Origin: a virus
DNA: 64,000 bases
IMG/VR virus record: IMGVR_UViG_3300009163_000026
Location: 1 to 64,000 of that record
Direction: 5' to 3' (one strand)
Part shown: piece by piece, positions 33,949-42,088 of the stretch
Layout of the letters: the number at the start of each line of letters is the position of its first letter
How positions within the stretch are numbered: the first letter of the stretch is position 1
The notes under the pieces: generated by a model
Databases searched by the model: none
Seen by the model: the letters and a program-made list of their open reading frames with translations, nothing else
What the model was told of the DNA's origin: nothing
Position numbers and translations under genes: made by a program

Positions 33949-34035
33949 CGCAGAACCACAGAATACGGGGTATATTAGTATTTCAGGCCTATGCAGCATA
34001 AGCTCTAACTACTATATATCTATATAGACAGTGGT

Positions 34036-34074
34036 ATTAGATAACTTTTTTTATTAGATAACTTTTTTTATTAG
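34036..34074. repeat. 17-bp tandem repeat, 2.3 copies
   Basis: ATTAGATAACTTTTTTT occurs twice head to tail (34036-34052, 34053-34069), then ATTAG. The rest of 34075-34152 is T-rich and shows no gene. Confidence 0.85.
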
Positions 34075-34154
34075 TGTTACTTAACAGGTGACTTTTACCC
34101 TTTTTATGATAATATTTTAAGTATTTTTTTACTTTTTTAAATACCTCTGGGCAA

Positions 34155-34174
34155 GATAAGTCTCATATCTTATC
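34155..34174 (-). terminator. Weak hairpin at the end of the WCTA-motif gene
   Basis: GATAAG/CTTATC stem with an 8-nt loop directly after the stop codon, no T-run. Possible terminator only. Confidence 0.35.
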
Positions 34175-35383
34175 TTATTTAACGCCTAGTGTCATAAACC
34201 TCGATAAAGCAGACATCTTTCCTACCGGATAAGACTTATTACCCAATCCGTCGGATCTTAATACCATGCACTTTTCAATTGTTTCTTTACCTTCGTCGAA
34301 ATCAAAATCTACATTAATTTGCCAGATCCTATCAGGGTTGTCAGGGTGATCCCTATCCACTTTATAATAGTATGTACCACTGATACCATTATCATGGAAG
34401 GTTTTGAGTATGCAGTATGTAGGACTATAAGGATTTTCTGATTTAAGTGTAAAGTTATTAACAATCTCTTTACTACGAAAAACTCCTTCCTCATCGTCTT
34501 CTACCTCACCCTCTACAAGTGAATAGTTATCATTTATGTTACGCGGAGGTGTAGCTTTAAGGTCTGATATCTTCTCTCGGTCTTTTTCGCTAAGATATTT
34601 TTCAAACTCACTACCCATAATATGGTCTACTATTATTTTATTAAGGACAGCTACTCTACATCCAATACTCACATCCTCTTCATCCATATATTGTTCACCA
34701 GCGTAGTGAAGCTGATACTTAATACTGGGGTCTTTTTTGCTTATAAAAATTATTAATTGTCCTGATTTGGAATAATGTTCATAATAATTTAATCCTGGTG
34801 CAGCTGTACACCAGTCAGTATCCTTACCGAGTGAGCAGGCAGCACCTTTTGTTTGAGGAAAATACACCTGCCAAATATCGTTTTCATATACAAGAAGTTG
34901 TCCTTCACCTTTTGTGGATCTTTCTATTTTTTGAGAGTTATACTGCTGGTAAGGACCTTCTGCCTCGATTAAATCTACAACAAATTCTTCAAAAGTCTTA
35001 TATCTTTCAATAGCACTATACTTTAAAAACTTATCCGCAAGATTTTGTTGTTTTATTTGATAGAATAATTCTAGATATTTCCTTAACTCCATGTGATAGT
35101 TCGATAAGAGTGTCGCACCACCTGCTCTTATTATGTATTGCTTATTCTGCTTCTCGTTTTTAATAGAACTTATAAGCCAGTTTAGAGCATTAGCCTTGTC
35201 TTTTTCTCTAATATCATTAGGGATAATGCTCATTATTATATTCTTTACCGCTAGATATTCTATATCTGTGAATATTCCTTTAAACTTTTCACTATCCATT
35301 AACTTTGTTACTTCATCAAAAGAAAGTTCTAAAAGTAAAACCTTATATGTTTCATAAAATGTCTTCATATTATTTGTATTCAT
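34175..35383 (-). CDS. Phage protein with PcfJ-like GKxTxWCTA motif
   Basis: 402 residues from ATG 35383 (MNTNNMKTFYETYK); starts at 35368 or 35458 are possible, the latter overlapping the upstream gene. Helical N-terminal half. The motif CSLGKDTDWCTAAPGLNYYEHYSKSG near residue 190, followed by QLIIFISKKDP and KYQLHY, matches a module seen in PcfJ-like and other phage/plasmid proteins of unknown activity. The C-terminal third is acidic. It lies between MRY-family genes without separate promoter, so it is co-transcribed with them. Confidence 0.6.
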   Translation of the reverse strand: MNTNNMKTFYETYKVLLLELSFDEVTKLMDSEKFKGIFTDIEYLAVKNIIMSIIPNDIREKDKANALNWLISSIKNEKQNKQYIIRAGGATLLSNYHMELRKYLELFYQIKQQNLADKFLKYSAIERYKTFEEFVVDLIEAEGPYQQYNSQKIERSTKGEGQLLVYENDIWQVYFPQTKGAACSLGKDTDWCTAAPGLNYYEHYSKSGQLIIFISKKDPSIKYQLHYAGEQYMDEEDVSIGCRVAVLNKIIVDHIMGSEFEKYLSEKDREKISDLKATPPRNINDNYSLVEGEVEDDEEGVFRSKEIVNNFTLKSENPYSPTYCILKTFHDNGISGTYYYKVDRDHPDNPDRIWQINVDFDFDEGKETIEKCMVLRSDGLGNKSYPVGKMSALSRFMTLGVK

Positions 35384-35390
35384 CTTTCTT

Positions 35391-35741
35391 TTATAATGTT
35401 TTGCGTATGCTATCGTATAAATCATATAGTATCTCTGATACACGGTAACCTCCTTCAATATGACCTTCAGATACTCTACATCTTTTTATGAACATACCCG
35501 CATTGAAGTACTGGTGTGTCTCTGGTATAAGTAGTTTATCAACTATTGGGCGGTCATTAAGTCCTGGTACTATCATAGAATAAAATCTTATGCCATTCTC
35601 TTCTATCTTTCTCAGTTCAAACAATGAAAGGTCGCCGCCGTGTGTTAGCTCTATATCATCTCCATCGCTTATGCCTATTTCATATACTAGTGGTGTAGCT
35701 ACAAACGTCCCTGGTACAAATTTTATACTGCTGTATCTCAT
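35391..35741 (-). CDS. MRY-family paralog (member 10)
   Basis: 116 residues; start MRYSSIKFVPG, core IPETHQYFNAGMFI. Followed after 7 nt by the WCTA-motif gene. Confidence 0.7.
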   Translation of the reverse strand: MRYSSIKFVPGTFVATPLVYEIGISDGDDIELTHGGDLSLFELRKIEENGIRFYSMIVPGLNDRPIVDKLLIPETHQYFNAGMFIKRCRVSEGHIEGGYRVSEILYDLYDSIRKTL

Positions 35742-35746
35742 ATACT

Positions 35747-36127
35747 TTAAAATAATTCTGGTTGAGTGGTTACGCTCTTTAGATAGTTACCGAACATTCT
35801 AAAAAGAACTTTTAATATATCGCCATGAACATCGTTAATATCATTTTTGTCGTTAATTTGTGAAATTCCATACATAATAGAACCACAACCAAAGAGTGGG
35901 TTATCTTCCCGGGTAAGAACTACAAAATCATCTGAGCTACGATTACCCACATACACACTCAAGCTATCATCTGTTGTTGGTATTAGTTGGATACTGTTAA
36001 CCTGCCCTGTAATAAATGTGAATGGTAGGTCTTTTACAGCTGCTTCAAGTGAGGTATATACCCTAGATAATGGGTCGATATAACCACCTCCTGAATATTT
36101 AAAGTAACGTGTTATTGTGTATCTCAT
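35747..36127 (-). CDS. MRY-family paralog (member 11)
   Basis: 126 residues; start MRYTITRYFKY, diverged core TREDNPLFGCGSIM (Gly for Asn). Confidence 0.65.
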   Translation of the reverse strand: MRYTITRYFKYSGGGYIDPLSRVYTSLEAAVKDLPFTFITGQVNSIQLIPTTDDSLSVYVGNRSSDDFVVLTREDNPLFGCGSIMYGISQINDKNDINDVHGDILKVLFRMFGNYLKSVTTQPELF

Positions 36128-36131
36128 ATCG

Positions 36132-36500
36132 TTATTTTTTTTGTTTTGCGCGCCACTCTTTCATCACTCCTAGGTAAAGTTTATGTAGTATATCAATTAT
36201 TATATCATTAAAACTTATTGGAAGGTCATTTTCTACCTGAAGTATCACATAGCTGTTAAACAACGCGTGTGTCTCTGGGAGAAACATATGACACTCGGGC
36301 GCAACTGCAAAGGACAGTACAATGCCTTCCTTACTCACAAAGTTTACAGGAAATCGAATAATCTCTGGAATATAATCGCTATTTGTCCTCTTCTTACTAT
36401 AATAATATAGATTCATACTATCATCTTTTACTATAGATAATCCAGGTGATATATATAGATGATCCTTATTATTAGGGTATCCTATGTATGAGTATCTCAT
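36132..36500 (-). CDS. MRY-family paralog (member 12)
   Basis: 122 residues; start MRYSYIGYPNN, core LPETHALFNSYVIL. Confidence 0.7.
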   Translation of the reverse strand: MRYSYIGYPNNKDHLYISPGLSIVKDDSMNLYYYSKKRTNSDYIPEIIRFPVNFVSKEGIVLSFAVAPECHMFLPETHALFNSYVILQVENDLPISFNDIIIDILHKLYLGVMKEWRAKQKK

Positions 36501-36507
36501 ATCGCTT

Positions 36508-36834
36508 TTAATTATTTAACTCTCTCACTATGCCTTCTGATGTATTCTTCAAGAACGAATCTATCTTGTACAAATTAAATCTAAGGATACACACTGCACT
36601 GAACAGTGGGTGTGACTCTGGTATAAGAAGAAATATATCATATTTCAGGTTCGTGCTTGTACTGCCCAGTAGGTATACTCCATCCTTTTGCTTAATTAAA
36701 TCCAACATCCAACTCTTTGGGTTTCCGGTAATAGCGGTGAGCTTATTATACTCTGGATTAAAGTTATAGGTATACGGGCTCGTATTATTATAGACAGAAC
36801 CTTCCTTAGCAAATGTAATAACTGTGTATCTCAT
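36508..36834 (-). CDS. MRY-family paralog (member 13)
   Basis: 108 residues; start MRYTVITFAKEG, core IPESHPLFSAVCIL (Ser for Asn), preceded by DGVYLLGSTSTN. Confidence 0.7.
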   Translation of the reverse strand: MRYTVITFAKEGSVYNNTSPYTYNFNPEYNKLTAITGNPKSWMLDLIKQKDGVYLLGSTSTNLKYDIFLLIPESHPLFSAVCILRFNLYKIDSFLKNTSEGIVRELNN

Positions 36835-36840
36835 ATGCTT

Positions 36841-37194
36841 TTAATTTGTAGTAAACAACTCAGCGAGTTTTATTGCTTCTGGTAATAGGAACGCTCGTAC
36901 TTTCCCTCGTAAGCTATATAGATCAGTGCTATATAAGGCTGTGTAATAATTAAACAGTGGGTGTGTCTCTGGTATGACTAGATACTCATCCCTATGACTG
37001 TCTCTTCCATTAGCGACTGCAAAGCAAAAAAAGACACCAGAGACCTCGTCCGTTTTTATTAGCATCGTTGGTTGATCGGATCTGTTAAGCTCTTTAAAAG
37101 CACCATTGATTTTCTGAAACGGGCGGAACACTACCTGCGGTGAATGATTGCGCGCTGCTTCTCTTTTTGAATAGTGTATAGCTCTATATCTCAT
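36841..37194 (-). CDS. MRY-family paralog (member 14)
   Basis: 117 residues; start MRYRAIHYSKRE, core IPETHPLFNYYTAL. Confidence 0.7.
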   Translation of the reverse strand: MRYRAIHYSKREAARNHSPQVVFRPFQKINGAFKELNRSDQPTMLIKTDEVSGVFFCFAVANGRDSHRDEYLVIPETHPLFNYYTALYSTDLYSLRGKVRAFLLPEAIKLAELFTTN

Positions 37195-37198
37195 TTTT

Positions 37199-37534
37199 TT
37201 AAAAGGTTTTTACTAAGTTCTTAAGGACTAAATAGGTTATTTCAGGGTGGGACCACTGTCGGGGGAAGTTTGGACCTAGAGCTGCTATATACAGATTGAA
37301 TATAGGGTGTCTCTCATCTACTATAAAGCAATACTTCCCAAAAGTTCCTGGTGTCTTATATACTGTTAGACCTAGTTGACCGGTGTTAATCATTTTCATA
37401 TGCTTACCATATATTCCTTCGATGACATCAATAGCTTTCCCTCTTGTATTATAACAAAATCTATATGCGTCTGTATCGTGTGCTTCGCCTACTACTTTTG
37501 TAGTATTCTTGAGAGTGTATAAATGGTATCTCAT
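37199..37534 (-). CDS. MRY-family paralog (member 15)
   Basis: 111 residues; start MRYHLYTLKNTT, core VDERHPIFNLYIAA. Overlaps member 16 by 4 nt. Confidence 0.7.
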   Translation of the reverse strand: MRYHLYTLKNTTKVVGEAHDTDAYRFCYNTRGKAIDVIEGIYGKHMKMINTGQLGLTVYKTPGTFGKYCFIVDERHPIFNLYIAALGPNFPRQWSHPEITYLVLKNLVKTF

Positions 37535-37866
37535 AATGTTCCTTCTTCACCATACTTCTCTGCTTCATCTAGAGTTGTGGGTATACCAACCTTCCTAAAC
37601 TCCCTGGCTCCATAGAGATGAATCCTTCTAAAAAGCCTTTTTCGTGTACTAAACTCGCAATCTATTATAACACCAATGTTAAATAATGGATGTGTCTCAG
37701 GTACCTTAACATCTACTAAACGTAATGTAGGATCATCTTTTAGGTGTACGTAGTATCCAAGCCCATCTGACGTAAAGATCCATTCATTACCCATCTTGTC
37801 GTAGAGTTCTATTTCAATATCATTTAGACTCTCTTCTATATATACCTCAAGATAGCTGTATCTCAT
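37531..37866 (-). CDS. MRY-family paralog (member 16)
   Basis: 111 residues; start MRYSYLEVYIEE, core VPETHPLFNIGVII. First gene of the block 37.9-34.2 kb; TATAAATA lies 8 nt upstream of its ATG. Confidence 0.7.
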   Translation of the reverse strand: MRYSYLEVYIEESLNDIEIELYDKMGNEWIFTSDGLGYYVHLKDDPTLRLVDVKVPETHPLFNIGVIIDCEFSTRKRLFRRIHLYGAREFRKVGIPTTLDEAEKYGEEGTL

Positions 37867-37874
37867 ACTTTTTA

Positions 37875-37882
37875 TATTTATA
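37875..37882 (-). promoter_or_regulatory. Late promoter element TATAAATA (MRY block)
   Basis: 8 nt upstream of the ATG at 37866. The next seven paralogs follow with gaps of -4 to 7 nt, so this is the likely promoter for the block. Confidence 0.55.
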
Positions 37883-37929
37883 CTTTAATAGACACATAGG
37901 TTACTATTTATAATAGCTCTTGGGAGATA

Positions 37930-37968
37930 GACAAAGACTCCTGCAGAGCTAAACTCATACAGGAGTCC
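37930..37968 (-). terminator. Hairpin between the acidic protein gene and the MRY block
   Basis: GACTCCTG/CAGGAGTC stem (37936-37943 with 37960-37967), followed on the minus strand by CTTTGTCTATCTC, a weak T-rich tail. Confidence 0.5.
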
Positions 37969-38002
37969 TTACAAATAGGGAGATGCAAGAGCATCCTATG
38001 AA

Positions 38003-38530
38003 TTACATGCGACGTTGGGTGTCCTTAAGAGGGCGACCCATAGCGTCTAGCCTAGGAGTTTTCCTCGGTTTGTTAAGCTCTTCGTTTCCTAAACCTCTAA
38101 CGCCTTCAGGTTTAGGTCTAGGACTGTTCTTCGGTTCGTTGAGATCTTTGTTTCCTAAACCTCTAACACCAGCCGGGCGTTTGAATTTGCCAGCCGATGG
38201 ACGCCTAACGTTCTCAGCATCCTCTTCGTCATCGTACTCCTCATCTTCCATGTCTTGCTCTTCAGGAGATTCATCTTCCATCGCTTCTACCTCACCACTA
38301 AGAATCATCGAAAGGTGCTCGCAAGCTTCACCTTCATCAATCGATCCATCTTCAACACCCTGTAATAACTGGGCTAAGAGGCCCATCAATCCTGGTTCAT
38401 CAGACTCTTCTGAGTCATTACCACTTGATTGACCTGAAGAGGACGACTTCGAACTACCACCGAGAGGCCCGCCTTGAGATATTGAACCTTCAAAAGCTTC
38501 CCACATTAAAACCTGATCTGTTTTGCGCAT
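38003..38530 (-). CDS. Acidic low-complexity protein, possible structural
   Basis: 175 residues. Ser/Gly-rich N-terminus, a helical QLLQGVEDGSIDEGEACEHLS segment, a run of EDEEYDDEEDAE, then two repeats of VRGLGNxxLNxP. TATAAATA lies 5 nt before the ATG, suggesting late expression. No family recognised. Confidence 0.6.
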   Translation of the reverse strand: MRKTDQVLMWEAFEGSISQGGPLGGSSKSSSSGQSSGNDSEESDEPGLMGLLAQLLQGVEDGSIDEGEACEHLSMILSGEVEAMEDESPEEQDMEDEEYDDEEDAENVRRPSAGKFKRPAGVRGLGNKDLNEPKNSPRPKPEGVRGLGNEELNKPRKTPRLDAMGRPLKDTQRRM

Positions 38531-38535
38531 AATAT

Positions 38536-38543
38536 TATTTATA
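38536..38543 (-). promoter_or_regulatory. Late promoter element TATAAATA
   Basis: 5 nt upstream of the ATG at 38530. Confidence 0.55.
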
Positions 38544-38565
38544 CTAACAATAAAGATTTAATCTA

Positions 38566-38736
38566 TTACCCTACCTTGATAGAGCTTTTTAGTTCTCCGC
38601 AAAGGTCTGAGATTCGATGTCTTAAATACTCTAGAGTTTCATCAAGCTCAGATTTTGTTGGATAGTCGCATTCAAACAGCTCATTGACTGCATTATGAAT
38701 TATAAAATCAACCGCTAATATTTGTTCTTTCTGCAT
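38566..38736 (-). CDS. 56-residue helical protein
   Basis: MQKEQILAVDFIIHNAVNEL followed by a Glu-rich helix; starts exactly 6 nt after an early-type element. Confidence 0.6.
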   Translation of the reverse strand: MQKEQILAVDFIIHNAVNELFECDYPTKSELDETLEYLRHRISDLCGELKSSIKVG

Positions 38737-38742
38737 ATTCTT

Positions 38743-38758
38743 ATTATAAGAGAGTTCC
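38743..38758 (-). promoter_or_regulatory. Early-type element
   Basis: GGAAC-TCTCT-TATAAT; 6 nt to the ATG at 38736. Confidence 0.65.
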
Positions 38759-38770
38759 TATGCAGACAGA

Positions 38771-39082
38771 TCATACGGGCTTAGATTTTGCTTTAATCGT
38801 CACACGCAGTTTTTTAACTGCATCATGAAATAATTCTTCAGTACCGATTTTAATATAATCAGCTGTTTTAAGCACTAGTAATCCATAATTATAATACGGG
38901 TGGGTTTCAGGTATACCCATCCAATGTTCTGTAAGAAATATACCGGTTTCATCATCTGTTGAAATAATATCCCAGCTGCCATTCCTTGCAGCTAACACCA
39001 TATCATTCCCATCTCTATAGCAAAACGCAGACCTAAATTGTATCGGCCCATGCCGGCCAAAATATACAGCTGAATATCTCAT
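38771..39082 (-). CDS. MRY-family paralog (member 17)
   Basis: 103 residues from ATG 39082 (MRYSAVYFGRHG), chosen by family alignment over an upstream start at 39106. Core IPETHPYYNYGLLV, with TGIFLTEHWMG before it. Confidence 0.65.
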   Translation of the reverse strand: MRYSAVYFGRHGPIQFRSAFCYRDGNDMVLAARNGSWDIISTDDETGIFLTEHWMGIPETHPYYNYGLLVLKTADYIKIGTEELFHDAVKKLRVTIKAKSKPV

Positions 39083-39093
39083 CTGTAAGATAT

Positions 39094-39513
39094 TTACTCT
39101 AAACAAACCAATAAAGGTCGCAACCTGTACTCTATTGCTGATTCAATTATATACCACCTACCGTCCTCGAACAAGTAATTATACTCTTCTAGGTCCTGTG
39201 TTAGATCGCTGAGCGTATCATAATGAGAGATCACCATTGACTCGCCGCGGTCGCGATGATATGCTACCGTGACGTCATTGATAGGCTCTTTAAACGAATG
39301 ATTCTCATCAGCAGTTGGCGCGATACGCTCTCTGAGACAGCTTAGAGAACCCAGAGCAATTAAAGCTTCGACCTTCTCGTCCGTATCGTAATGCTTTAAC
39401 AGCATAGCGCCTACCCCTGATGGATATCCATCATAATGACAATAGATTGTCTTGTAGCCGAAATCGTTATACTCTTTATTTGAGCTGATTGTAATGGTTG
39501 ATCTTGTCGACAT
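39094..39513 (-). CDS. Conserved phage/bacterial hypothetical protein, MSTRS family
   Basis: 139 residues. The start MSTRSTITISSN, then YCHYDGYPSGVGAMLLKHY (about 24-42), KVEALIALGSLSCLRERI and VAYHRDRGES, are the hallmarks of a widespread family of unknown function that occurs in phages and bacteria. No catalytic role is established to my knowledge. Confidence 0.7.
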   Translation of the reverse strand: MSTRSTITISSNKEYNDFGYKTIYCHYDGYPSGVGAMLLKHYDTDEKVEALIALGSLSCLRERIAPTADENHSFKEPINDVTVAYHRDRGESMVISHYDTLSDLTQDLEEYNYLFEDGRWYIIESAIEYRLRPLLVCLE

Positions 39514-39524
39514 ATTTTGTTGGA

Positions 39525-39656
39525 TTATAATTCTGATACTTCAACACTAAAGCCATCCTGACGATAAGCAAGAGCGCATTCTGCGGCATTGCCATAATCG
39601 TCATAGTAAATAGTGAAAGCTTCGGGTCCGGAATTAACTGTTACTGCATAGGTCAT
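39525..39656 (-). CDS. 43-residue protein
   Basis: MTYAVTVNSGPEAFTIYYDD, then a short helix; starts 6 nt after an early-type element. Confidence 0.6.
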   Translation of the reverse strand: MTYAVTVNSGPEAFTIYYDDYGNAAECALAYRQDGFSVEVSEL

Positions 39657-39662
39657 AATATT

Positions 39663-39678
39663 ATTATATCAGAGTTCC
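39663..39678 (-). promoter_or_regulatory. Early-type element
   Basis: GGAAC-TCTGA-TATAAT; 6 nt to the ATG at 39656. Confidence 0.65.
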
Positions 39679-40037
39679 TTTCGCTTTTTACGTCGCTTAT
39701 AATTAGAAAGAAGCTTTACAAGCCAAGGTTCTACAACTTTACTAGCAGGTAAGACAGCATCATACGTATCTAATACTGTTACTAATTCTGAATAACGCAA
39801 AAGCGTGCAATTAAAAAACGGATGATTCTCAAAAAAAGCAATTATGTAGCTATGCTGATCTTCCTCACCGATAAAATTCGGACACCACGCAAAGTCTTTT
39901 TCCTTTATCCAACTGTAATAATCATCCTCTAGGTCCTCCAGACCTTTAATAGAACTACTACCCAGTCGTGTTGGATCTTGATAACGGTAGAAGCTGTCAG
40001 CTTCAGTCATATCAATTGCTATAAAGTTAACACGCAT
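39669..40037 (-). CDS. MRY-family-like paralog (member 18, diverged)
   Basis: 122 residues; start MRVNFIAIDMTE instead of MRY, core FFENHPFFNCTLLRY, basic C-terminus (KRRKKRKEL). Its stop region overlaps the next early-type element. Confidence 0.6.
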   Translation of the reverse strand: MRVNFIAIDMTEADSFYRYQDPTRLGSSSIKGLEDLEDDYYSWIKEKDFAWCPNFIGEEDQHSYIIAFFENHPFFNCTLLRYSELVTVLDTYDAVLPASKVVEPWLVKLLSNYKRRKKRKEL

Positions 40038-40054
40038 GTAAGATTATTTATTAA

Positions 40055-40348
40055 CTAAACATCTAATTCTCTACGTGTCTCAAAATCCCGAGGATCAATA
40101 CCAATCTCTTTTAGACGAGCATCATATGCATCGCTGCTTGCATCATAAGGATCTGGAAGGTTCCAATATCCAAACCATTCGTCTACTTGGCCTTCGAGAC
40201 GTTGACGCGCTCTCTTATCAAAGATTGTACGGTTGTTGTTGCAGTAACCGCAGCCGCCATGATTGCGGCAAGAGCAGTCAAAAACCTTCGCACCGCGGTA
40301 GGGCTTACGATACTCCTTGTTGTACTTGATTGCTTTTTCTAGACTCAT
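40055..40348 (-). CDS. Conserved phage protein with Cys-rich zinc-like motif
   Basis: 97 residues. RKPYRGAKVFDCSCRNHGGCGYCNNNR (about 15-41) has a CxC...CxxC arrangement typical of a widespread small phage protein of unknown role. Probably a zinc ribbon. Confidence 0.65.
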   Translation of the reverse strand: MSLEKAIKYNKEYRKPYRGAKVFDCSCRNHGGCGYCNNNRTIFDKRARQRLEGQVDEWFGYWNLPDPYDASSDAYDARLKEIGIDPRDFETRRELDV

Positions 40349-40353
40349 AACTG

Positions 40354-40369
40354 ATTATATCAGTGTTCC
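40354..40369 (-). promoter_or_regulatory. Early-type element
   Basis: GGAAC-ACTGA-TATAAT; 5 nt to the ATG at 40348. Confidence 0.65.
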
Positions 40370-40579
40370 TTAATGGCTCAGAGCTTCTTCTCTGTCGCAA
40401 GCGTCTTTGATAACGCTATCAAGACCGCATATATCCTTGTTAGCAGACTCAATATCAACTACGAGAGCCATGGACTGCTCTTGAAATGCTTGAATCAATG
40501 CTGTATATCTTTCAAGGAGCTCACACTTCTGCTGTATCAGCTTATCTTGCTTTTCCTGTAATTGTATAACACTCATCAT
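40370..40579 (-). CDS. Small coiled-coil protein
   Basis: 69 residues, mostly one heptad helix (LQEKQDKLIQQKCELLERY). An alternative ATG one codon later exists. Unknown function. Confidence 0.6.
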   Translation of the reverse strand: MMSVIQLQEKQDKLIQQKCELLERYTALIQAFQEQSMALVVDIESANKDICGLDSVIKDACDREEALSH

Positions 40580-40585
40580 ACATTT

Positions 40586-40601
40586 ATTATATCAGAGTTC
40601 C
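40586..40601 (-). promoter_or_regulatory. Early-type element
   Basis: GGAAC-TCTGA-TATAAT; 6 nt to the ATG at 40579. Confidence 0.65.
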
Positions 40602-40602
40602 T

Positions 40603-40797
40603 TTAACTATTAAAGTCTTCTGTCTTCTTCTTGATTAAATTCACTAGCTCCTTCTGCTTTAACACAAGGACAGCTAAGTCTTTTTTATCATCCTCTTTTG
40701 ATTTACCGAGCACATCACCGTAGTTTCTAAAGTTCATCAGCAATTTAATCTTCTTCTTAATCGTCAATAATTCCAACTGTAATGCGCCTTTATTCAT
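40603..40797 (-). CDS. Small basic helical protein
   Basis: 64 residues, Lys/Leu-rich. The upstream region has a TATAAT (in CAGTATATAATAACGT) without a clear GGAAC. Unknown function. Confidence 0.55.
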   Translation of the reverse strand: MNKGALQLELLTIKKKIKLLMNFRNYGDVLGKSKEDDKKDLAVLVLKQKELVNLIKKKTEDFNS

Positions 40798-40869
40798 ACG
40801 TTATTATATACTGGGTGAGGTAGTTAGCAAGTTAATAAGTTAACTACGAGTATACAAGTTATTTAACGC

Positions 40870-41781
40870 TTAGATAGCATTTGATAACGTCTTTTTAAAG
40901 ACAGCGTTCTCTCCTCGCCCGTAGCGTTTTAGTTTACCAGCATCTTGAAGCTCTTTTAATGCAAGGTATGCTTGAGAAGGTGTGAGATTGAATTGCTGCA
41001 TTACTGCTTGCTTAGTAATATTAGGCGGATCTAGTTCAAGAATCGCGTTAGCGATCTCAGCTTTACGATCACCCTTACTCTGCGATCTCGCAACTTCTTT
41101 TTTACCTGTAACCTCAATACCACGTGAAGTCATAATAGCCGAATAATCTCCAATTCTCCCGTAGCGATTCTTATAGACGCTCAATACGCGTTGAGTCTCG
41201 TCGCCATCAGGATCTAGAGTAATCATAAAGTTAACATCAACACTATGCGGCACTAAAGTACTGCCTTTCAATTGATTACCAGACTTAGTAAAGTGCATTA
41301 CAAAGACAACAGCGCAATTCGTACGCTTAGCAGCGCTAATTAAAGTCGTAACAGCATAGCGTTCAAGCTCGGAGCGATTGAGCTTATGCTCAGTAGTAAG
41401 CGCTTGAAAAGAATCGACAACGAGAATATCGAGATCATCCATAGCAGCAGCAAGACTATCAATATCAGTCTCGTTAGCAATTTGAACATTCTGAACGTTC
41501 AATCGCTTGCAAGTATAAGCAACTTGCTGCATACTCTCTTCACCGCTCGCATAGCCTACGCTATAGCCATTATTAGCGAGAGCTTCAGTTAATTGAAGCA
41601 ACGCTGTAGACTTACCCGCTCCTGCAGCTCCTGTAAACGTCATTGCACATCCAGGAAGAATTCCATCTCCGAAGAGATTATCAAACTCTTCAATTCCAGT
41701 TTTCATTCGGCAATAGAATGAGCTTGGAATCTCAATATCTGATACCTTTCTAAACGACGATTTAGTTAAATTTAAGTTCAT
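40870..41781 (-). CDS. RadA/Sms-like RecA-fold ATPase with C-terminal winged helix
   Basis: 303 residues. Walker A is FTGAAGAGKSTALLQL (about 49-64). SGEESMQQVAYTCKRL is the RadA sensor segment, LDILVVDSFQALT the Walker B and VYKNRYGRIGDY the KNRFG-type RadA motif. The RadA zinc finger and the Lon-like domain are absent. Residues about 250-300 look like a winged helix. It probably acts on branched DNA or as a hexameric helicase/recombination factor. The leader here is real: an early-type element, then an AGGAG sequence, then the ATG. Confidence 0.8.
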   Translation of the reverse strand: MNLNLTKSSFRKVSDIEIPSSFYCRMKTGIEEFDNLFGDGILPGCAMTFTGAAGAGKSTALLQLTEALANNGYSVGYASGEESMQQVAYTCKRLNVQNVQIANETDIDSLAAAMDDLDILVVDSFQALTTEHKLNRSELERYAVTTLISAAKRTNCAVVFVMHFTKSGNQLKGSTLVPHSVDVNFMITLDPDGDETQRVLSVYKNRYGRIGDYSAIMTSRGIEVTGKKEVARSQSKGDRKAEIANAILELDPPNITKQAVMQQFNLTPSQAYLALKELQDAGKLKRYGRGENAVFKKTLSNAI

Positions 41782-41802
41782 AATTTATTTTCTCTTCTCC
41801 TA

Positions 41803-41818
41803 ATTATACGAGTGTTCC
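41803..41818 (-). promoter_or_regulatory. Early-type element with Shine-Dalgarno leader
   Basis: GGAAC-ACTCG-TATAAT; 21 nt to the ATG at 41781, with AGGAG in the leader. Confidence 0.65.
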
Positions 41819-41840
41819 CTTTGCTAATCTCTTGAAACTA

Positions 41841-42062
41841 TTACTTATTATTGTAATAGTTCTCGAGCGGGTGCCGCAGGTTTACTTTAAAAGGAGTTTT
41901 ATACCAGCCACGAATCTGCTCACCGTTAACGTTGTAAAAGTTAGCAACTCTCCCGCTACCTGAGAGTTTAATGTAAGCTCTCATCGCTTTTGCATTATCA
42001 ATAGTAGCTTTGTAATTACTTCCAAGTTTTACTTTATAATACGCTCTCCAAAATATATTCAT
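41841..42062 (-). CDS. Small basic protein of unknown function
   Basis: 73 residues, basic and aromatic (MNIFWRAYYKVKLGSNYK, HPLENYYNNK). No family recognised. Confidence 0.6.
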   Translation of the reverse strand: MNIFWRAYYKVKLGSNYKATIDNAKAMRAYIKLSGSGRVANFYNVNGEQIRGWYKTPFKVNLRHPLENYYNNK

Positions 42063-42071
42063 TGTATCGCA

Positions 42072-42087
42072 ATTATACGATAGTTCC
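42072..42087 (-). promoter_or_regulatory. Early-type element
   Basis: GGAAC-TATCG-TATAAT; 9 nt to the ATG at 42062. Confidence 0.65.
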
Positions 42088-42088
42088 C

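Noticed and set aside
34036-34074. CRISPR-like repeat
   Set aside because: 17-bp units are head to tail without spacers and only 2.3 copies.
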